The translations under genes were made by a program, and so were the position numbers. A DNA stretch of 64,000 bases from an uncultured Opitutales bacterium (GTDB taxonomy: Bacteria > Verrucomicrobiota > Verrucomicrobiia > Opitutales > Intestinicryptomonadaceae). The notes under the pieces are model-generated. The model was not told the origin of the DNA. It worked only from the letters and a program-made list of their open reading frames with translations, and did not search any database. This document shows, piece after piece, positions 9,855-18,162 of the stretch. The stretch covers positions 124,001 through 188,000 of the forward strand of contig CALXNZ010000002.1 in NCBI GenBank assembly GCA_944389885.1, written 5' to 3'. Numbering within the stretch: the first letter of the stretch is position 1; each line of letters begins with the position of its first letter.

Positions 9855-11271
9855 CTTCTCTCTGCGTATAGTTTTCGTATCGGGTGTAGCTTCTGTTGAA
9901 AAGAAGCGTAGCAATTCCAGTGGGCCCGTTTCTGTTCTTGGCAAGTTCAACCCTTATCAGCCACTGGGAACTTGAAATAGTCTCCCCGTCCGTGTCGGCT
10001 TTACGTTTTGGACTTAAAAGCAATATGGCGTCGGCGTCCTGTTCTATTGCCCCGGATTCGCGCAAATCGCTCGGTCTCGGATTGCGGGTCTCCTTTTCAC
10101 TCTCGCGGTTCAGCTGCGCCAATACTATAACCGGTACTTTTAACTCTTTTGCCATGGCTTTCATTCCGCGCGATATTTCGGCAACTTGCTGCTCGCGAGG
10201 AACTGAAGAATCCATACCGTTTAAAAGTTGGAGATAATCGACTATTACCAAGCCCAGCTTACCTCCTATTTGCTGGTTCAAGCGCCTTGCCTTTGCGCGC
10301 ATTTCAAGTATATTTATATTGGACGTATCGTCTATCCAAAGCGGAACGCCTTTTAATTCTTTGGCTGTCGCATTTATATCGGCTATGCTGTCTTTTGAAA
10401 CGAATCCCCGGCTCAAATCCCTCTGGTCTATTCTGGCCCTTGATGCTATCATTCTCTGATACAGATTCTCAGCCATCATTTCCAACGAAAATATCAAAGT
10501 CGGAATCGGATTTTTACTGAAAAGCGCGCTCTCTGCTATATTCAAAGCTATCGAGGTTTTTCCAGTCCCGGGGCGCCCGGCAATCACTATCATCTCGTTG
10601 GCATGAAGCCCGCGCATAAGGGCGTCGAGTTCAGTAAAACCGGTAGGCACGCCAGTGAGCTGCCCCTTGCTCATTATTTGCTGGTTAATAAGCTGCACCG
10701 CCCCTTCTACCTGCAAGCTCGCCTTCTTGACGGAATCTCCCACTTTATCTTGGCTTATTCCCAAAACTTTTTCTTCGACTCTGGCTATAAAGGAATCTAT
10801 ATCCCCTCTATTTGCATATGCGTCCTCTATAATCTGGGCGCAAGAATGTATAAGAGTTCTCAAAAAGTATTTCTCGCGCAATATTTCTACCCACTGGCGG
10901 TAATGCGCGTAAGTTTCTATCCTGCCGGCTATGCGCGCTATCGCCGCTACTCCCCCGACATCTTCCAACTTATTTGACGAGGACAGGTATTCCGCAAGCA
11001 CGATTTCGTCTATGGGCTTGCCTTGGTTAAACAGCTCAACCATTGCCGCAAACATTACCTGATGTTGTGGAATAAAGAAATATTCGTCGCGTATTTTTAA
11101 CGCGAGGCAGGAGTTTATCACTTCATTTCCACCGTCCAAAATTATGGAGGCCAAGACGCCCTCTTCCGCGTCCATGTTATACGGCAATTCCCTGCCCGCA
11201 ATCTTGTAATCGCGAACATCGTCGTCGGAGCGCTTGCGCTTCCCCGAATTGCCTTTAACACTTCCCGCCAT
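9841..11271 (-). CDS. dnaB: Replicative DNA helicase DnaB
   Basis: Hexameric 5'-3' helicase of the replication fork. Seen: N-terminal DnaB domain (about 25-130; PYNMDAEEGVLASII), a linker, RecA-like core with Walker A GRPGTGKT, Walker B LVIVDYLQLL, and later motifs around LNRESEKETRNPRPSDLRESG and FNRSYTRYENY. Length 476 aa is normal; no intein. An N-terminal basic tail (KGNSGKRKRSDDD) precedes the domain. ATG at 11271. It is first in a unit with bamA and ompH, an unusual pairing of replication and envelope genes. Confidence 0.96.
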   Translation of the reverse strand: MAGSVKGNSGKRKRSDDDVRDYKIAGRELPYNMDAEEGVLASIILDGGNEVINSCLALKIRDEYFFIPQHQVMFAAMVELFNQGKPIDEIVLAEYLSSSNKLEDVGGVAAIARIAGRIETYAHYRQWVEILREKYFLRTLIHSCAQIIEDAYANRGDIDSFIARVEEKVLGISQDKVGDSVKKASLQVEGAVQLINQQIMSKGQLTGVPTGFTELDALMRGLHANEMIVIAGRPGTGKTSIALNIAESALFSKNPIPTLIFSLEMMAENLYQRMIASRARIDQRDLSRGFVSKDSIADINATAKELKGVPLWIDDTSNINILEMRAKARRLNQQIGGKLGLVIVDYLQLLNGMDSSVPREQQVAEISRGMKAMAKELKVPVIVLAQLNRESEKETRNPRPSDLRESGAIEQDADAILLLSPKRKADTDGETISSSQWLIRVELAKNRNGPTGIATLLFNRSYTRYENYTQREDANI

Positions 11272-11551
11272 GAGTTATATTAAGTAAATAAGACTATCGG
11301 GCTTCCGCCTTGAAGACGATAAAGCCCCCATAAATCTATTCATTAAGATTCAGATATTCCGGACTCATTTTCAACCTTTTTTTACATGCGAATGCTTCCC
11401 CCAAGAGACTTTAATTCCAGATATAATAAAAATATTTATTACCTACATCGCACATCTTGTCATATCGAATACCGCGGCGATTTTAAATCTATTCTAAGCA
11501 ATCTTTGAGCCGCAAACTTTGAACTGCCGCAGCACTCAAACATTTGCAAAA
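11272..11551. other. Intergenic region upstream of dnaB
   Basis: 280 bases with no plausible gene on either strand. It should hold the minus-strand promoter of dnaB; an AT-rich stretch (TTTACTTAATATAAC on the minus strand) just before the start could be a -10 region, but no matching -35 is clear. I see no structured RNA that I can name. Confidence 0.4.
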
Positions 11552-11580
11552 AAAATCCCGAACTTCACGTTCGGGATTTT
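11552..11580 (-). terminator. Rho-independent terminator after the CoA-transferase gene
   Basis: A perfect 12-bp inverted repeat with core TCCCGAAC / GTTCGGGA and a 5-base loop, flanked by A-run and T-run on the two sides, so it can work in both directions. It sits 22 bases past the stop at 11602. Confidence 0.88.
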
Positions 11581-11601
11581 TATCAACGCGTTTTCGACGG
11601 C

Positions 11602-13083
11602 TTAAAACTCTGCCTTGTGCATATCCTTAAACTTAAGGAAGGCCTCATGGAACGCGTAGGCATTTGCAAGGGTCTGCGGCGTATGTCCAAGCGGAACCGT
11701 AGCAAGGAATTTTTTGAGCAATTCCTTATAATCGGGGTGCGCGCAATTCTCTATGAGAATATGGGCCCTTTCCAAGGGGGTCTTGCCGCGTAAATCCGCA
11801 ACGCCGTACTCGGTAGCCACTATATTTACGCTGTGCTCTGTATGGTCGCAATGGGATACATTCGGAACTATCGCGCTGATGGCGCCTCCCTTGGCTACTG
11901 AAGGACAGGTATATATCGAAAGATACGCCGACCTTGTGAAATCTCCGCTGCCGCCTATTCCGTTCATTATGTTCTTCCCCATAATGTGCGAACTGTTGAC
12001 ATTCCCGCTCAAATCAACCTCTATCGCAGTATTGATGGACACCACTCCAATTCTGCGCGCGACTTCGGGGCTGTTGGAAATCTCCTGGGGCCTGAGTATA
12101 ATCTTGTCCCTGAAGAACTTGGGATTCTGGTAAATCTCCTGTATTTTTTCGGGAGTGACTGTGAGAGAAGTCGCGCTTGCGAACTTGATTCTTCCCGACT
12201 CCACAAGATTTATCACCGAATCCTGCAATACCTCCGAATACATACAAAAGTCCGGAATATCCGGATTGGCTCCCAATGAACCAAGAACCGCATTGGCTAT
12301 ATTACCGACTCCGCTCTGTATTGGCAAAAATTCCTGAGGAATCCTACCGGCCTTCATTTCTTCGGCGAGAAATTCCGCCACATTGTACCCTATCTTTTCG
12401 GTGATAGGATCTGAAGCCTTAAATGGTTTCACCTCGTCGGCCTTATTGGTCAGCACTATACCGGCTATTTTAGAGGGGTCTATCTTTACCACTTCCGAAC
12501 CTATCCTATCGCCGGCCGAATATATAGGTATCTCGCGGCGATAGGGTGGATTCGCCGTCTCGTATATGTCGTGGAAGCCGCGCAACTCCTTTGAGTGGTA
12601 CTCGTTCAGCTCTATCAAGACTTTCTTTGCCAACTTTAAGCCTGTCGGAGCGGTTCCAACAGACGTTGTCAGAAGTATTTCGCCGTCGTCGGAAACATCG
12701 GCAGCCTCGACTATCGCCCAATCGTACTCGCCCATGAAACCGTAGTTCATATACTGCGGCATCATTGACAAGTGGAAGTCGCAATAGTTTATATCTCCGG
12801 CGTTTATCCCAGCGCGGGTATCCGCATTTGTCTGGTAGGGATAACGGTGCGATACCGCCTTGGCTCTCGCAAGAACTCCGTCGCAGGAATCGCCGGTGGA
12901 AGCCCCGGTGGTAATCTTTATCTTAAATTCGCGCCCCGCCGCATGTTCGGCCTCGGCTTTGGCTGCTATCGCAACAGGTATCGACTTCGTGGCGCCCGCC
13001 GGAGTAAAACCGCTAAAGGCTATCTGTTGTCCGTTTTGAATGAGGCTGGCAGCCTCCTCTGGAGTCATTATCGTATAACGCAT
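11602..13083 (-). CDS. Acetyl-CoA hydrolase/CoA-transferase, succinate type
   Basis: Family I CoA-transferase of the acetyl-CoA hydrolase/succinate CoA-transferase group; moves CoA between succinate and acetate or propionate in the cytosol. Seen: two Rossmann-like halves, QSGVGNIANAVLG, and MYSEVLQD, where Glu284 matches the catalytic glutamate that forms the acyl-CoA anhydride. GIGGSGDFTR and ATEYGVADLRG are further family motifs. Length 493 aa is typical. Flanked by its own terminator and separated by another from the decarboxylase genes upstream. With the methylmalonyl-CoA genes nearby it probably activates succinate using propionyl- or acetyl-CoA; the exact acyl specificity cannot be read from sequence. 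Confidence 0.9.
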   Translation of the reverse strand: MRYTIMTPEEAASLIQNGQQIAFSGFTPAGATKSIPVAIAAKAEAEHAAGREFKIKITTGASTGDSCDGVLARAKAVSHRYPYQTNADTRAGINAGDINYCDFHLSMMPQYMNYGFMGEYDWAIVEAADVSDDGEILLTTSVGTAPTGLKLAKKVLIELNEYHSKELRGFHDIYETANPPYRREIPIYSAGDRIGSEVVKIDPSKIAGIVLTNKADEVKPFKASDPITEKIGYNVAEFLAEEMKAGRIPQEFLPIQSGVGNIANAVLGSLGANPDIPDFCMYSEVLQDSVINLVESGRIKFASATSLTVTPEKIQEIYQNPKFFRDKIILRPQEISNSPEVARRIGVVSINTAIEVDLSGNVNSSHIMGKNIMNGIGGSGDFTRSAYLSIYTCPSVAKGGAISAIVPNVSHCDHTEHSVNIVATEYGVADLRGKTPLERAHILIENCAHPDYKELLKKFLATVPLGHTPQTLANAYAFHEAFLKFKDMHKAEF

Positions 13084-13105
13084 ATTATTTCCTATTAAGT
13101 TTTAT

Positions 13106-13140
13106 AAAAAAATATGGCGCAATGCGTAAGATTGCGCCAT
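13106..13140 (-). terminator. Terminator after the decarboxylase beta gene
   Basis: A 10-bp perfect inverted repeat (ATGGCGCAAT / ATTGCGCCAT, 13114-13123 and 13131-13140) with a 7-base loop. On the minus strand it is followed by ATTTTTTTATAAAA. It separates the beta-subunit gene from the CoA-transferase. Confidence 0.85.
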
Positions 13141-13153
13141 CGGTTCAATGTTT

Positions 13154-14737
13154 TTAATGAGAAGTCAAAGTGGCTATGAAGAATCCTGCGACCATTGCCG
13201 TTCCTATTACCCCCGCGACATTCGGCCCCATGGCATGCATGAGCAGGAAGTTTGAAGGATCGGCCTTTGCCCCCTCTACTTGAGATACGCGGGCGGCCAT
13301 CGGAACCGCGGAAACACCAGCGGAACCTATTAGCGGATTGATTTTCTCCTTCAAAAATAGGTTCATAACCTTCGCCATTATGACTCCAGCCGCAGTTGAA
13401 AAACCGAATGCGACAACGCCAAGGGCGAGTATTGAGAGAGTGTCAACGCGTATAAACCTGTCGCCTGTCATAGTTATGCCAACGGAAGTGCCGAGGAATA
13501 TTGTCACCACGTTTATAAGCTCATTCTGAGCCGCCTTGCTCAAGCGTTCACAGACTCCGCATTCACGCAAGAAATTGCCGAGCATAAGCATACCAATCAA
13601 TGCGGACACGTCCGGAACCAACAGAATACAGAACACCGTGACAACAAGCGCAAACAGTAGTTTTTCCAATCTCGACACTTTTCTGAGGCTCTTCATCCTG
13701 ATTTTGCGCTCTTTTACAGTTGTTAGCGCACGCATAATCGGAGGTTGAATTATGGGCACAAGAGCCATATAGCTATATGCCGCCACCGCTATCGGAGCCA
13801 ATAGATGCGGAGCAAGTTTGTTGGAGATAAATATTGATGTAGGACCGTCCGCTCCTCCTATGATTCCTATGGAAGCCGCTTCCGGAGAAGTAAAATTCAG
13901 AAATATTGCCCCTATGAAAGTAGCAAACACGCCGAACTGCGCCGCTCCGCCCAACAATAGCATTTTAGGATTGGCAATTAGCGGACCAAAATCCGTAAGG
14001 GCTCCAACTCCCAAAAATATTAGCGGTGGAAATATTTCCAGCAATACGCCCATCTGTATGTAGTTGTAAAGACCGCCTGTACGACTGCTGTAAACGCTCA
14101 TTACAGGAGTCCCCGCTGGAACTTTGTCGCCGCGCACAACCGGCACCGACACTACGTCTCCGGACGACTTAGCCCAAATGAACATATCTTCTCCCAAGAG
14201 CTCAAGCTTTTTGCCTTTGTAGTCTACTACAATCGCCAGCTTCTGTTCAGCAAGCTCCTTGGCCGTGGACGCAGATGGCTTATCCGGACGCACTATGGCC
14301 AACAGATCGGGAATACCTTTAGCCTTTTTAAAAGTGTCTTTGCGGGCGTCCTTTGAGGTGACGTCGGCAACCATTTTCAAATATGCCTCAACGTCCGACT
14401 TCGCTGTTGCGTCGCTCTTTATAATATCCGAGACTCTTGTAGGCACCTCGCGCACCATTCGCGGCACGAATACAGTATCGCCCTCTTTGAAGAATACAGA
14501 GCGAACTTCCGCAGCCTGTGGCACCACGATATCTCCAGCCGGCTTATTTACCACCCCTTCTGTCGGAAGATTCGCCAAAAGAGCGCCAAAGGCTATAGGC
14601 ACCAGCAAGAGCGGTTCGTAATTGCGGAATACCGCAAGGTACAGCAAGACGAGCACAACAGCCCACATTACAAGCATTCGCCAGTCAACGTAGAAAAATC
14701 CCGTATCCAGCAACAAATCCAAAAGACTCTGTAGCAT
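13154..14737 (-). CDS. Na+-pumping decarboxylase beta subunit with large insertion
   Basis: Membrane subunit (OadB/GcdB/MmdB family) that decarboxylates carboxybiotin and exports Na+. The core is clear: FPPLIFLGVGALTDFGPL (about 236-253), SIGIIGGADGPTSIFISNK, QPPIMRAL, and the C-terminal GSAGVSAVPMAARV and LMHAMGPNVAGVIG, with about ten membrane helices. The protein is 527 aa because a ~160-residue soluble segment (about 60-220) sits between the second helix and the core. That insert contains FKEGDTVFVP and SVPVVRGDKVPAGTPVMSV, which look like strands of a barrel-sandwich (biotinyl/lipoyl-like) fold but without a lysine motif. It is the last gene of the unit, after an internal terminator. Confidence 0.93.
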   Translation of the reverse strand: MLQSLLDLLLDTGFFYVDWRMLVMWAVVLVLLYLAVFRNYEPLLLVPIAFGALLANLPTEGVVNKPAGDIVVPQAAEVRSVFFKEGDTVFVPRMVREVPTRVSDIIKSDATAKSDVEAYLKMVADVTSKDARKDTFKKAKGIPDLLAIVRPDKPSASTAKELAEQKLAIVVDYKGKKLELLGEDMFIWAKSSGDVVSVPVVRGDKVPAGTPVMSVYSSRTGGLYNYIQMGVLLEIFPPLIFLGVGALTDFGPLIANPKMLLLGGAAQFGVFATFIGAIFLNFTSPEAASIGIIGGADGPTSIFISNKLAPHLLAPIAVAAYSYMALVPIIQPPIMRALTTVKERKIRMKSLRKVSRLEKLLFALVVTVFCILLVPDVSALIGMLMLGNFLRECGVCERLSKAAQNELINVVTIFLGTSVGITMTGDRFIRVDTLSILALGVVAFGFSTAAGVIMAKVMNLFLKEKINPLIGSAGVSAVPMAARVSQVEGAKADPSNFLLMHAMGPNVAGVIGTAMVAGFFIATLTSH

Positions 14738-14802
14738 ATTTTAAGTGGTTTGATTTTAAAACGGTATATTATTTGCGCCAATACAGCGTAAAGGCGTATA
14801 AA

Positions 14803-14831
14803 AAACGCGACCCGCCGTTTTTCGGGCCGCG
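14803..14831 (-). terminator. Internal terminator between biotin carrier and beta genes
   Basis: On the minus strand the stem CGCGGCCCG / CGGGTCGCG (one G-U pair) with an 8-base loop is followed by TTTTTTATA, eight bases after the biotin-carrier stop. It could lower or separate expression of the beta-subunit gene; a minus-strand promoter in the following AT-rich ~65 bases is possible. Confidence 0.75.
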
Positions 14832-14838
14832 AGAATTA

Positions 14839-15231
14839 TTATTCGAAGCTCACCAAAGATTGCCCCTCTTGAACGCTCTGGCCTGCGGAGACGTTCACGG
14901 CCGCTATCTTGCCGGAGCGCGGCGAATTCACGGGGGTGTTCATCTTCATAGCCTCGAGCATGACGAGGAGATCGCCCTCTTTAACTTCCTGGCCTGGTTT
15001 GACATTGACGGAAACCACAACCGCCGCCAAAGGACAAGCTATGTCTCCGGTTCCTGCGGGAGCGGGGGCAGCCGCCGGTTTCGGAGCCGGCGCAGGGACG
15101 GGGGCAGCCACGGGAGCCGCAACTGGAGCGGCAGCTGCGGGAGCCGGAGCGGCCGCTACAACTTTTGAGCCGATTACCTCGACTTCAACTTCATATGTTT
15201 TTCCATCAACTGTAATGCGTAATTTTTTCAT
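14839..15231 (-). CDS. Biotin carboxyl carrier subunit
   Basis: Carries CO2 on biotin between the carboxyltransferase alpha subunit and the membrane beta subunit. Seen: N-terminal strand motif LRITVDGKTYEVEVE, a flexible Ala/Pro linker (about 25-60), then the biotinyl domain with EAMKM at 93-97 (Lys96 is the biotin site). 130 aa matches the MmdC/OadA-type carrier. The codons of the linker are highly repetitive GCC/GCG/CCG, an ordinary feature of such linkers. Its neighbours are the two small membrane subunits and the beta subunit. Confidence 0.95.
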   Translation of the reverse strand: MKKLRITVDGKTYEVEVEVIGSKVVAAAPAPAAAAPVAAPVAAPVPAPAPKPAAAPAPAGTGDIACPLAAVVVSVNVKPGQEVKEGDLLVMLEAMKMNTPVNSPRSGKIAAVNVSAGQSVQEGQSLVSFE

Positions 15232-15284
15232 TGGATTTTTATTGTCTGTTAATTGTAAAAAGATGTCGCTTCCGCTTTCAAAAA

Positions 15285-15719
15285 CTATTTTAGCGGAACG
15301 GAACGCGGTACATAATTTTTCGAGGAGAACAGCTGCTGCCTGCCCTGCCTTGCATAGTTCATATCCGGAGATATGTCCTTATAGCGGATTACTACACATT
15401 CTTCGCCTATAGCCGCATATGCCGCAGCCGCGAGAACCGCCACAAGTTCGCCTTCGTCGCCCAGCTGGGGCATTACAGCCGCAACCGCCGCCGATATTAC
15501 AAGCTCGTGTTCCGGCGAAACGCCATTATTGCCGGAATCCGCGCTTTCACTCACAGAATCCGATTTCCTGAACGACCTAAAAAACGAAGCCAAAGCCTCG
15601 ACTATCGGACGCTCAAAAATCACAACGGCAAATAGCGCTACCAACACTATTCCTATCGCTATCAGGCACGGAACCAGTGAAGGGTTTTGCTCTAATATAG
15701 ATACAGCGCCGTCTTCCAT
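15285..15719 (-). CDS. OadG-like small membrane subunit of the decarboxylase
   Basis: Gamma/delta-type subunit expected to hold the alpha subunit against the membrane beta subunit. Seen: one N-terminal helix (about 17-37), a charged Ser-rich linker (about 46-66), then a helical segment ELVISAAVAAVMPQLG and AVLAAAAYAAIGEECVVIR, ending in a basic RQGRQQLFSSKNYVPRS tail, as in OadG-family proteins. It starts one base after the stop of the 56-residue gene upstream (TAATATG), so the two are translationally close. Assignment rests on layout and position more than on a strong motif. Confidence 0.7.
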   Translation of the reverse strand: MEDGAVSILEQNPSLVPCLIAIGIVLVALFAVVIFERPIVEALASFFRSFRKSDSVSESADSGNNGVSPEHELVISAAVAAVMPQLGDEGELVAVLAAAAYAAIGEECVVIRYKDISPDMNYARQGRQQLFSSKNYVPRSVPLK

Positions 15720-15720
15720 A

Positions 15721-15891
15721 TTATTTGTCTTTCTTTGCAGCTTCGGCCGCCTTGAAAAATACTCCTATAAAAGAAGATAAAAACGAGAGTATCACCAGAA
15801 CAAACATCACTACCCCAAAGCCCATGAGGCTGAATATCAACATTTGCTCCATTGAAGGATGCGCGTCTATTATCGACAACAAACTTGCCAT
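15721..15891 (-). CDS. 56-residue single-helix membrane protein, OadG/MmdD-like
   Basis: Found by reading the gap between the alpha subunit and the 144-residue gene. Starts ATG 15891 after an excellent Shine-Dalgarno (GGAGG, 6-7 bases away) and ends TAA at 15721. Residues about 16-45 are a strong membrane helix (MLIFSLMGFGVVMFVLVILS), followed by FFKAAEAAKKDK. Small single-helix subunits of this form accompany Na+-pump decarboxylases (OadG, MmdD); position between alpha and carrier genes supports that. Two such small subunits in one operon is a point of interest. Confidence 0.75.
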   Translation of the reverse strand: MASLLSIIDAHPSMEQMLIFSLMGFGVVMFVLVILSFLSSFIGVFFKAAEAAKKDK

Positions 15892-15903
15892 AGCGTACCT
15901 CCT

Positions 15904-17457
15904 TTACATTGGGATATTGCCGTGCTTCTTGGGCAGGCGGGTCTCGCGCTTAGACAATGTAGCGCGCAAAGCCATAGCTATTGCGCCCCTCGTCTCGGCG
16001 GGATCTATTACGTCGGTAATCATACCCTTGCTCGCAGCCTGATAGGGACTCTGGAATTTCTCGCTGTATTCCTCGCGGAGTTTCGCGGCGAGCTCCTCCG
16101 GATTTTCCGCAGTTTTAAGCTCTTTCCCGTACAACACATTTACGGCTCCCTTTGCGCCCATCACCGCGATTTCGGCGGTCGGCCACGCAAACACCATATC
16201 GGCCCCCATATCAACGCAGCACATCGCCAGATACGCGCCGCCATAAGCCTTGCGCATTATCAAAGTAATCTTCGGAACGGTCGCAGAGGCATACGCAAAT
16301 AGCATTTTTGCGCCGTGGCGTATTATGCCGCCTCTTTCCTGAGCCAATCCCGGCATAAATCCGGGCACGTCCACAAGGTTTACTATCGGCACGTTGAACA
16401 CGTTGCATGTGCGTATAAAGCGCGAGGCTTTGTCCGATGCGTCTATATCGAGGCAGCCCGCCTTGTACGCAGGCTGGTTGGCAATTATTCCAACAACCAT
16501 TCCCTGGATTCTCGCAAACCCGGTGACTATGTTGCGCGCAAAATTTGCCTGTATTTCAAAGAAAGAATCCGCATCGACAAGTTTGGATATCACTTTGTAA
16601 ACGTCGAGAGCCTCTTGCGGGCTTGCAGGAATCACGGCGTTAAAAGACTCGTCGCGCTCGCGCTTCACCGGTTGGGAGAAGTCGTGCGGAGGTTCCTGCA
16701 TATTATTCGACGGGAGGTAAGAAAGAAGTTTCTCGGCCAGCAGTATGGCGTGCTTATCGTCATTGGCGACCAAGTGGATATTGCCGGAAACCGTAGCGTG
16801 GGCGTCTGCAGTGGCAAACATTTCCACGGAAGCCTCTTCGCCGGTAGCCGCCTTTATCACTTGCGGCCCGCAAATAAAGAGGTCCGAATTCTTTTTGGTC
16901 ATTATGATGAAGTCCATCAGGGCCGGGCTGTAAGCCGCGCCTCCGGCGCAGGGGCCGGCTATAATAGAAACTTGCGGCACAACGCCCGACAAAGCCACAT
17001 TTTGATAGAAAATCTGGCCATATCCGGCGAGAGCCTCCACGCCTTCCTGTATTCTTGCCCCGCCGCTATCGTTAATTCCGATTACCGGCATGCCGGTCTT
17101 GCCCGCAAACTTCATCAAATCCACGATTTTCTTTGCATGGTTCGAGCCAAGCGAGCCTCCGGATACCGTAAAATCCTGGCTAAACGCGGCCACCGGACGC
17201 CCGCCCACGAGGCCTATGCCCGTGATTACACCGTCCGCGGGAAGAACTTTCTTCTCCATGCCGAAGTTGTGGCAGTTGTGCTGCACATGCATGCCAAACT
17301 CTTGAAAGCTGCCTTCATCGAAAAGGGCCTCAAGCCTCTCGCGCGCCGAAAGCAATCCCTTTTGGCGACGTTTTTCAAGTTTATCCTTACCTCCGGCCGC
17401 GAACACCGCGTTGCGGCGCTTATAGAGTTCTTCCATCAATTTGTCTGCGATAGCCAT
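15904..17457 (-). CDS. mmdA: Methylmalonyl-CoA decarboxylase/acyl-CoA carboxylase alpha (carboxyltransferase)
   Basis: Cytosolic carboxyltransferase of the crotonase-like acyl-CoA carboxylase family; moves the carboxyl group between methylmalonyl-CoA and biotin. Seen: KRRQKGLLSARERLEALFD, SQDFTVSGGSLGSNHAKK, INDSGGARIQEGVEAL, GPCAGGAAYSPAL (oxyanion loop) in the N half, and DVPGFMPGLAQERGGIIRHGAK and RKAYGGAYLAMCC in the C half. Length 517 aa is standard. No biotin carboxylase gene is present, and beta and small membrane subunits follow, which favours the Na+-pump decarboxylase over an ATP-driven propionyl-CoA carboxylase. First gene of the subunit operon, 97 bases after the epimerase. Confidence 0.93.
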   Translation of the reverse strand: MAIADKLMEELYKRRNAVFAAGGKDKLEKRRQKGLLSARERLEALFDEGSFQEFGMHVQHNCHNFGMEKKVLPADGVITGIGLVGGRPVAAFSQDFTVSGGSLGSNHAKKIVDLMKFAGKTGMPVIGINDSGGARIQEGVEALAGYGQIFYQNVALSGVVPQVSIIAGPCAGGAAYSPALMDFIIMTKKNSDLFICGPQVIKAATGEEASVEMFATADAHATVSGNIHLVANDDKHAILLAEKLLSYLPSNNMQEPPHDFSQPVKRERDESFNAVIPASPQEALDVYKVISKLVDADSFFEIQANFARNIVTGFARIQGMVVGIIANQPAYKAGCLDIDASDKASRFIRTCNVFNVPIVNLVDVPGFMPGLAQERGGIIRHGAKMLFAYASATVPKITLIMRKAYGGAYLAMCCVDMGADMVFAWPTAEIAVMGAKGAVNVLYGKELKTAENPEELAAKLREEYSEKFQSPYQAASKGMITDVIDPAETRGAIAMALRATLSKRETRLPKKHGNIPM

Positions 17458-17483
17458 AAAGCGTAATTTATATTCAGTTTTTC

Positions 17484-17516
17484 GCGCGCCGTCCGCAACG
17501 GCGGAATCCTGCGCGC
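17484..17516 (-). other. Stem-loop in the leader of the decarboxylase alpha gene
   Basis: Nested inverted repeat: outer GCGCGC arms at 17484-17489 and 17511-17516, inner TCCGC / GCGGA at 17492-17505. On the minus strand it is not followed by a T-run, so it is more likely a leader or mRNA-stability structure than a terminator. A possible minus-strand -10 (TATAAG) lies just upstream of it. Confidence 0.35.
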
Positions 17517-17554
17517 TTATAGTTTGATTTTGACAGAGTGCCGGCGCGGCAAAA

Positions 17555-17974
17555 TTACCCGCAGCAGCATTCTCCGTCTTGGCAAAGTTCCGTCAGCACT
17601 CCCTTTGTGCTCTTGGGGTGGAGGAAGGCTATTTTCTTGGAGTGAGCCCCGATTTTCGGAGTTTCATTTATGAGGAGAACTCCGTTTTCTTTGGCGCGCG
17701 CCAAGGAATCTACAACATCCTCGCAATTGAAGGCTATGTGGTGCACCCCGCCATGCGGATTCTTTTCCAGAAACTTCGCGATGGGGCTTTCCGGAGATGT
17801 AGGTTCAAGGAGCTCAAGATGAACTCCGCCAACGTTGAAAAACGCCGTCTTTACCTTCTGGTCGGCGACTTCCTCTATTCCTTCGCACTTTAATCCGAGG
17901 GCTTTCTCGTAATAGGGGACAGAATCGTCAATCGATTTGACTGCAATACCTATATGGTCTATCTTTTTAATCAT
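17555..17974 (-). CDS. mce: Methylmalonyl-CoA epimerase
   Basis: Interconverts (R)- and (S)-methylmalonyl-CoA, linking the mutase product to the decarboxylase. Glyoxalase/VOC fold of two repeated beta-alpha-beta modules: DHIGIAVKSID (His7 metal ligand) with VHLELLEP, and GVHHIAFNCEDV with TKGVLTELCQ (C-terminal Glu ligand). 139 aa is normal. The C-terminus ends in an unusual Cys-rich tail, ECCCG. First gene of the unit leading to the decarboxylase; mutA/mutB are on the other strand about 3 kb away. Confidence 0.95.
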   Translation of the reverse strand: MIKKIDHIGIAVKSIDDSVPYYEKALGLKCEGIEEVADQKVKTAFFNVGGVHLELLEPTSPESPIAKFLEKNPHGGVHHIAFNCEDVVDSLARAKENGVLLINETPKIGAHSKKIAFLHPKSTKGVLTELCQDGECCCG

Positions 17975-18108
17975 TGCCTTAAACCTTTTCTAAAAAAAAT
18001 TACTTTTGAGAATTATGCGTTTGCTCCGCATTGTCAACCTTTTTAAGATTCGGCCGTAAACCTGCCAAAATCTGGCCTTTGAAAGATTCAAACAAGGATC
18101 CAACAATT

Positions 18109-18134
18109 AAGCCCCGGAGTTTGCGCCGGGGCTT
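18109..18134 (-). terminator. Inverted repeat after the oxidoreductase gene, probable terminator
   Basis: A 9-bp perfect repeat (AAGCCCCGG / CCGGGGCTT) with an 8-base loop, 28 bases past the stop at 18163. The following bases on the minus strand (AATTGTTGG) are only weakly T-rich, so termination may be inefficient. Confidence 0.55.
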
Positions 18135-18162
18135 AAGGCTTTATTTGCGAAATCCGCCAAGG

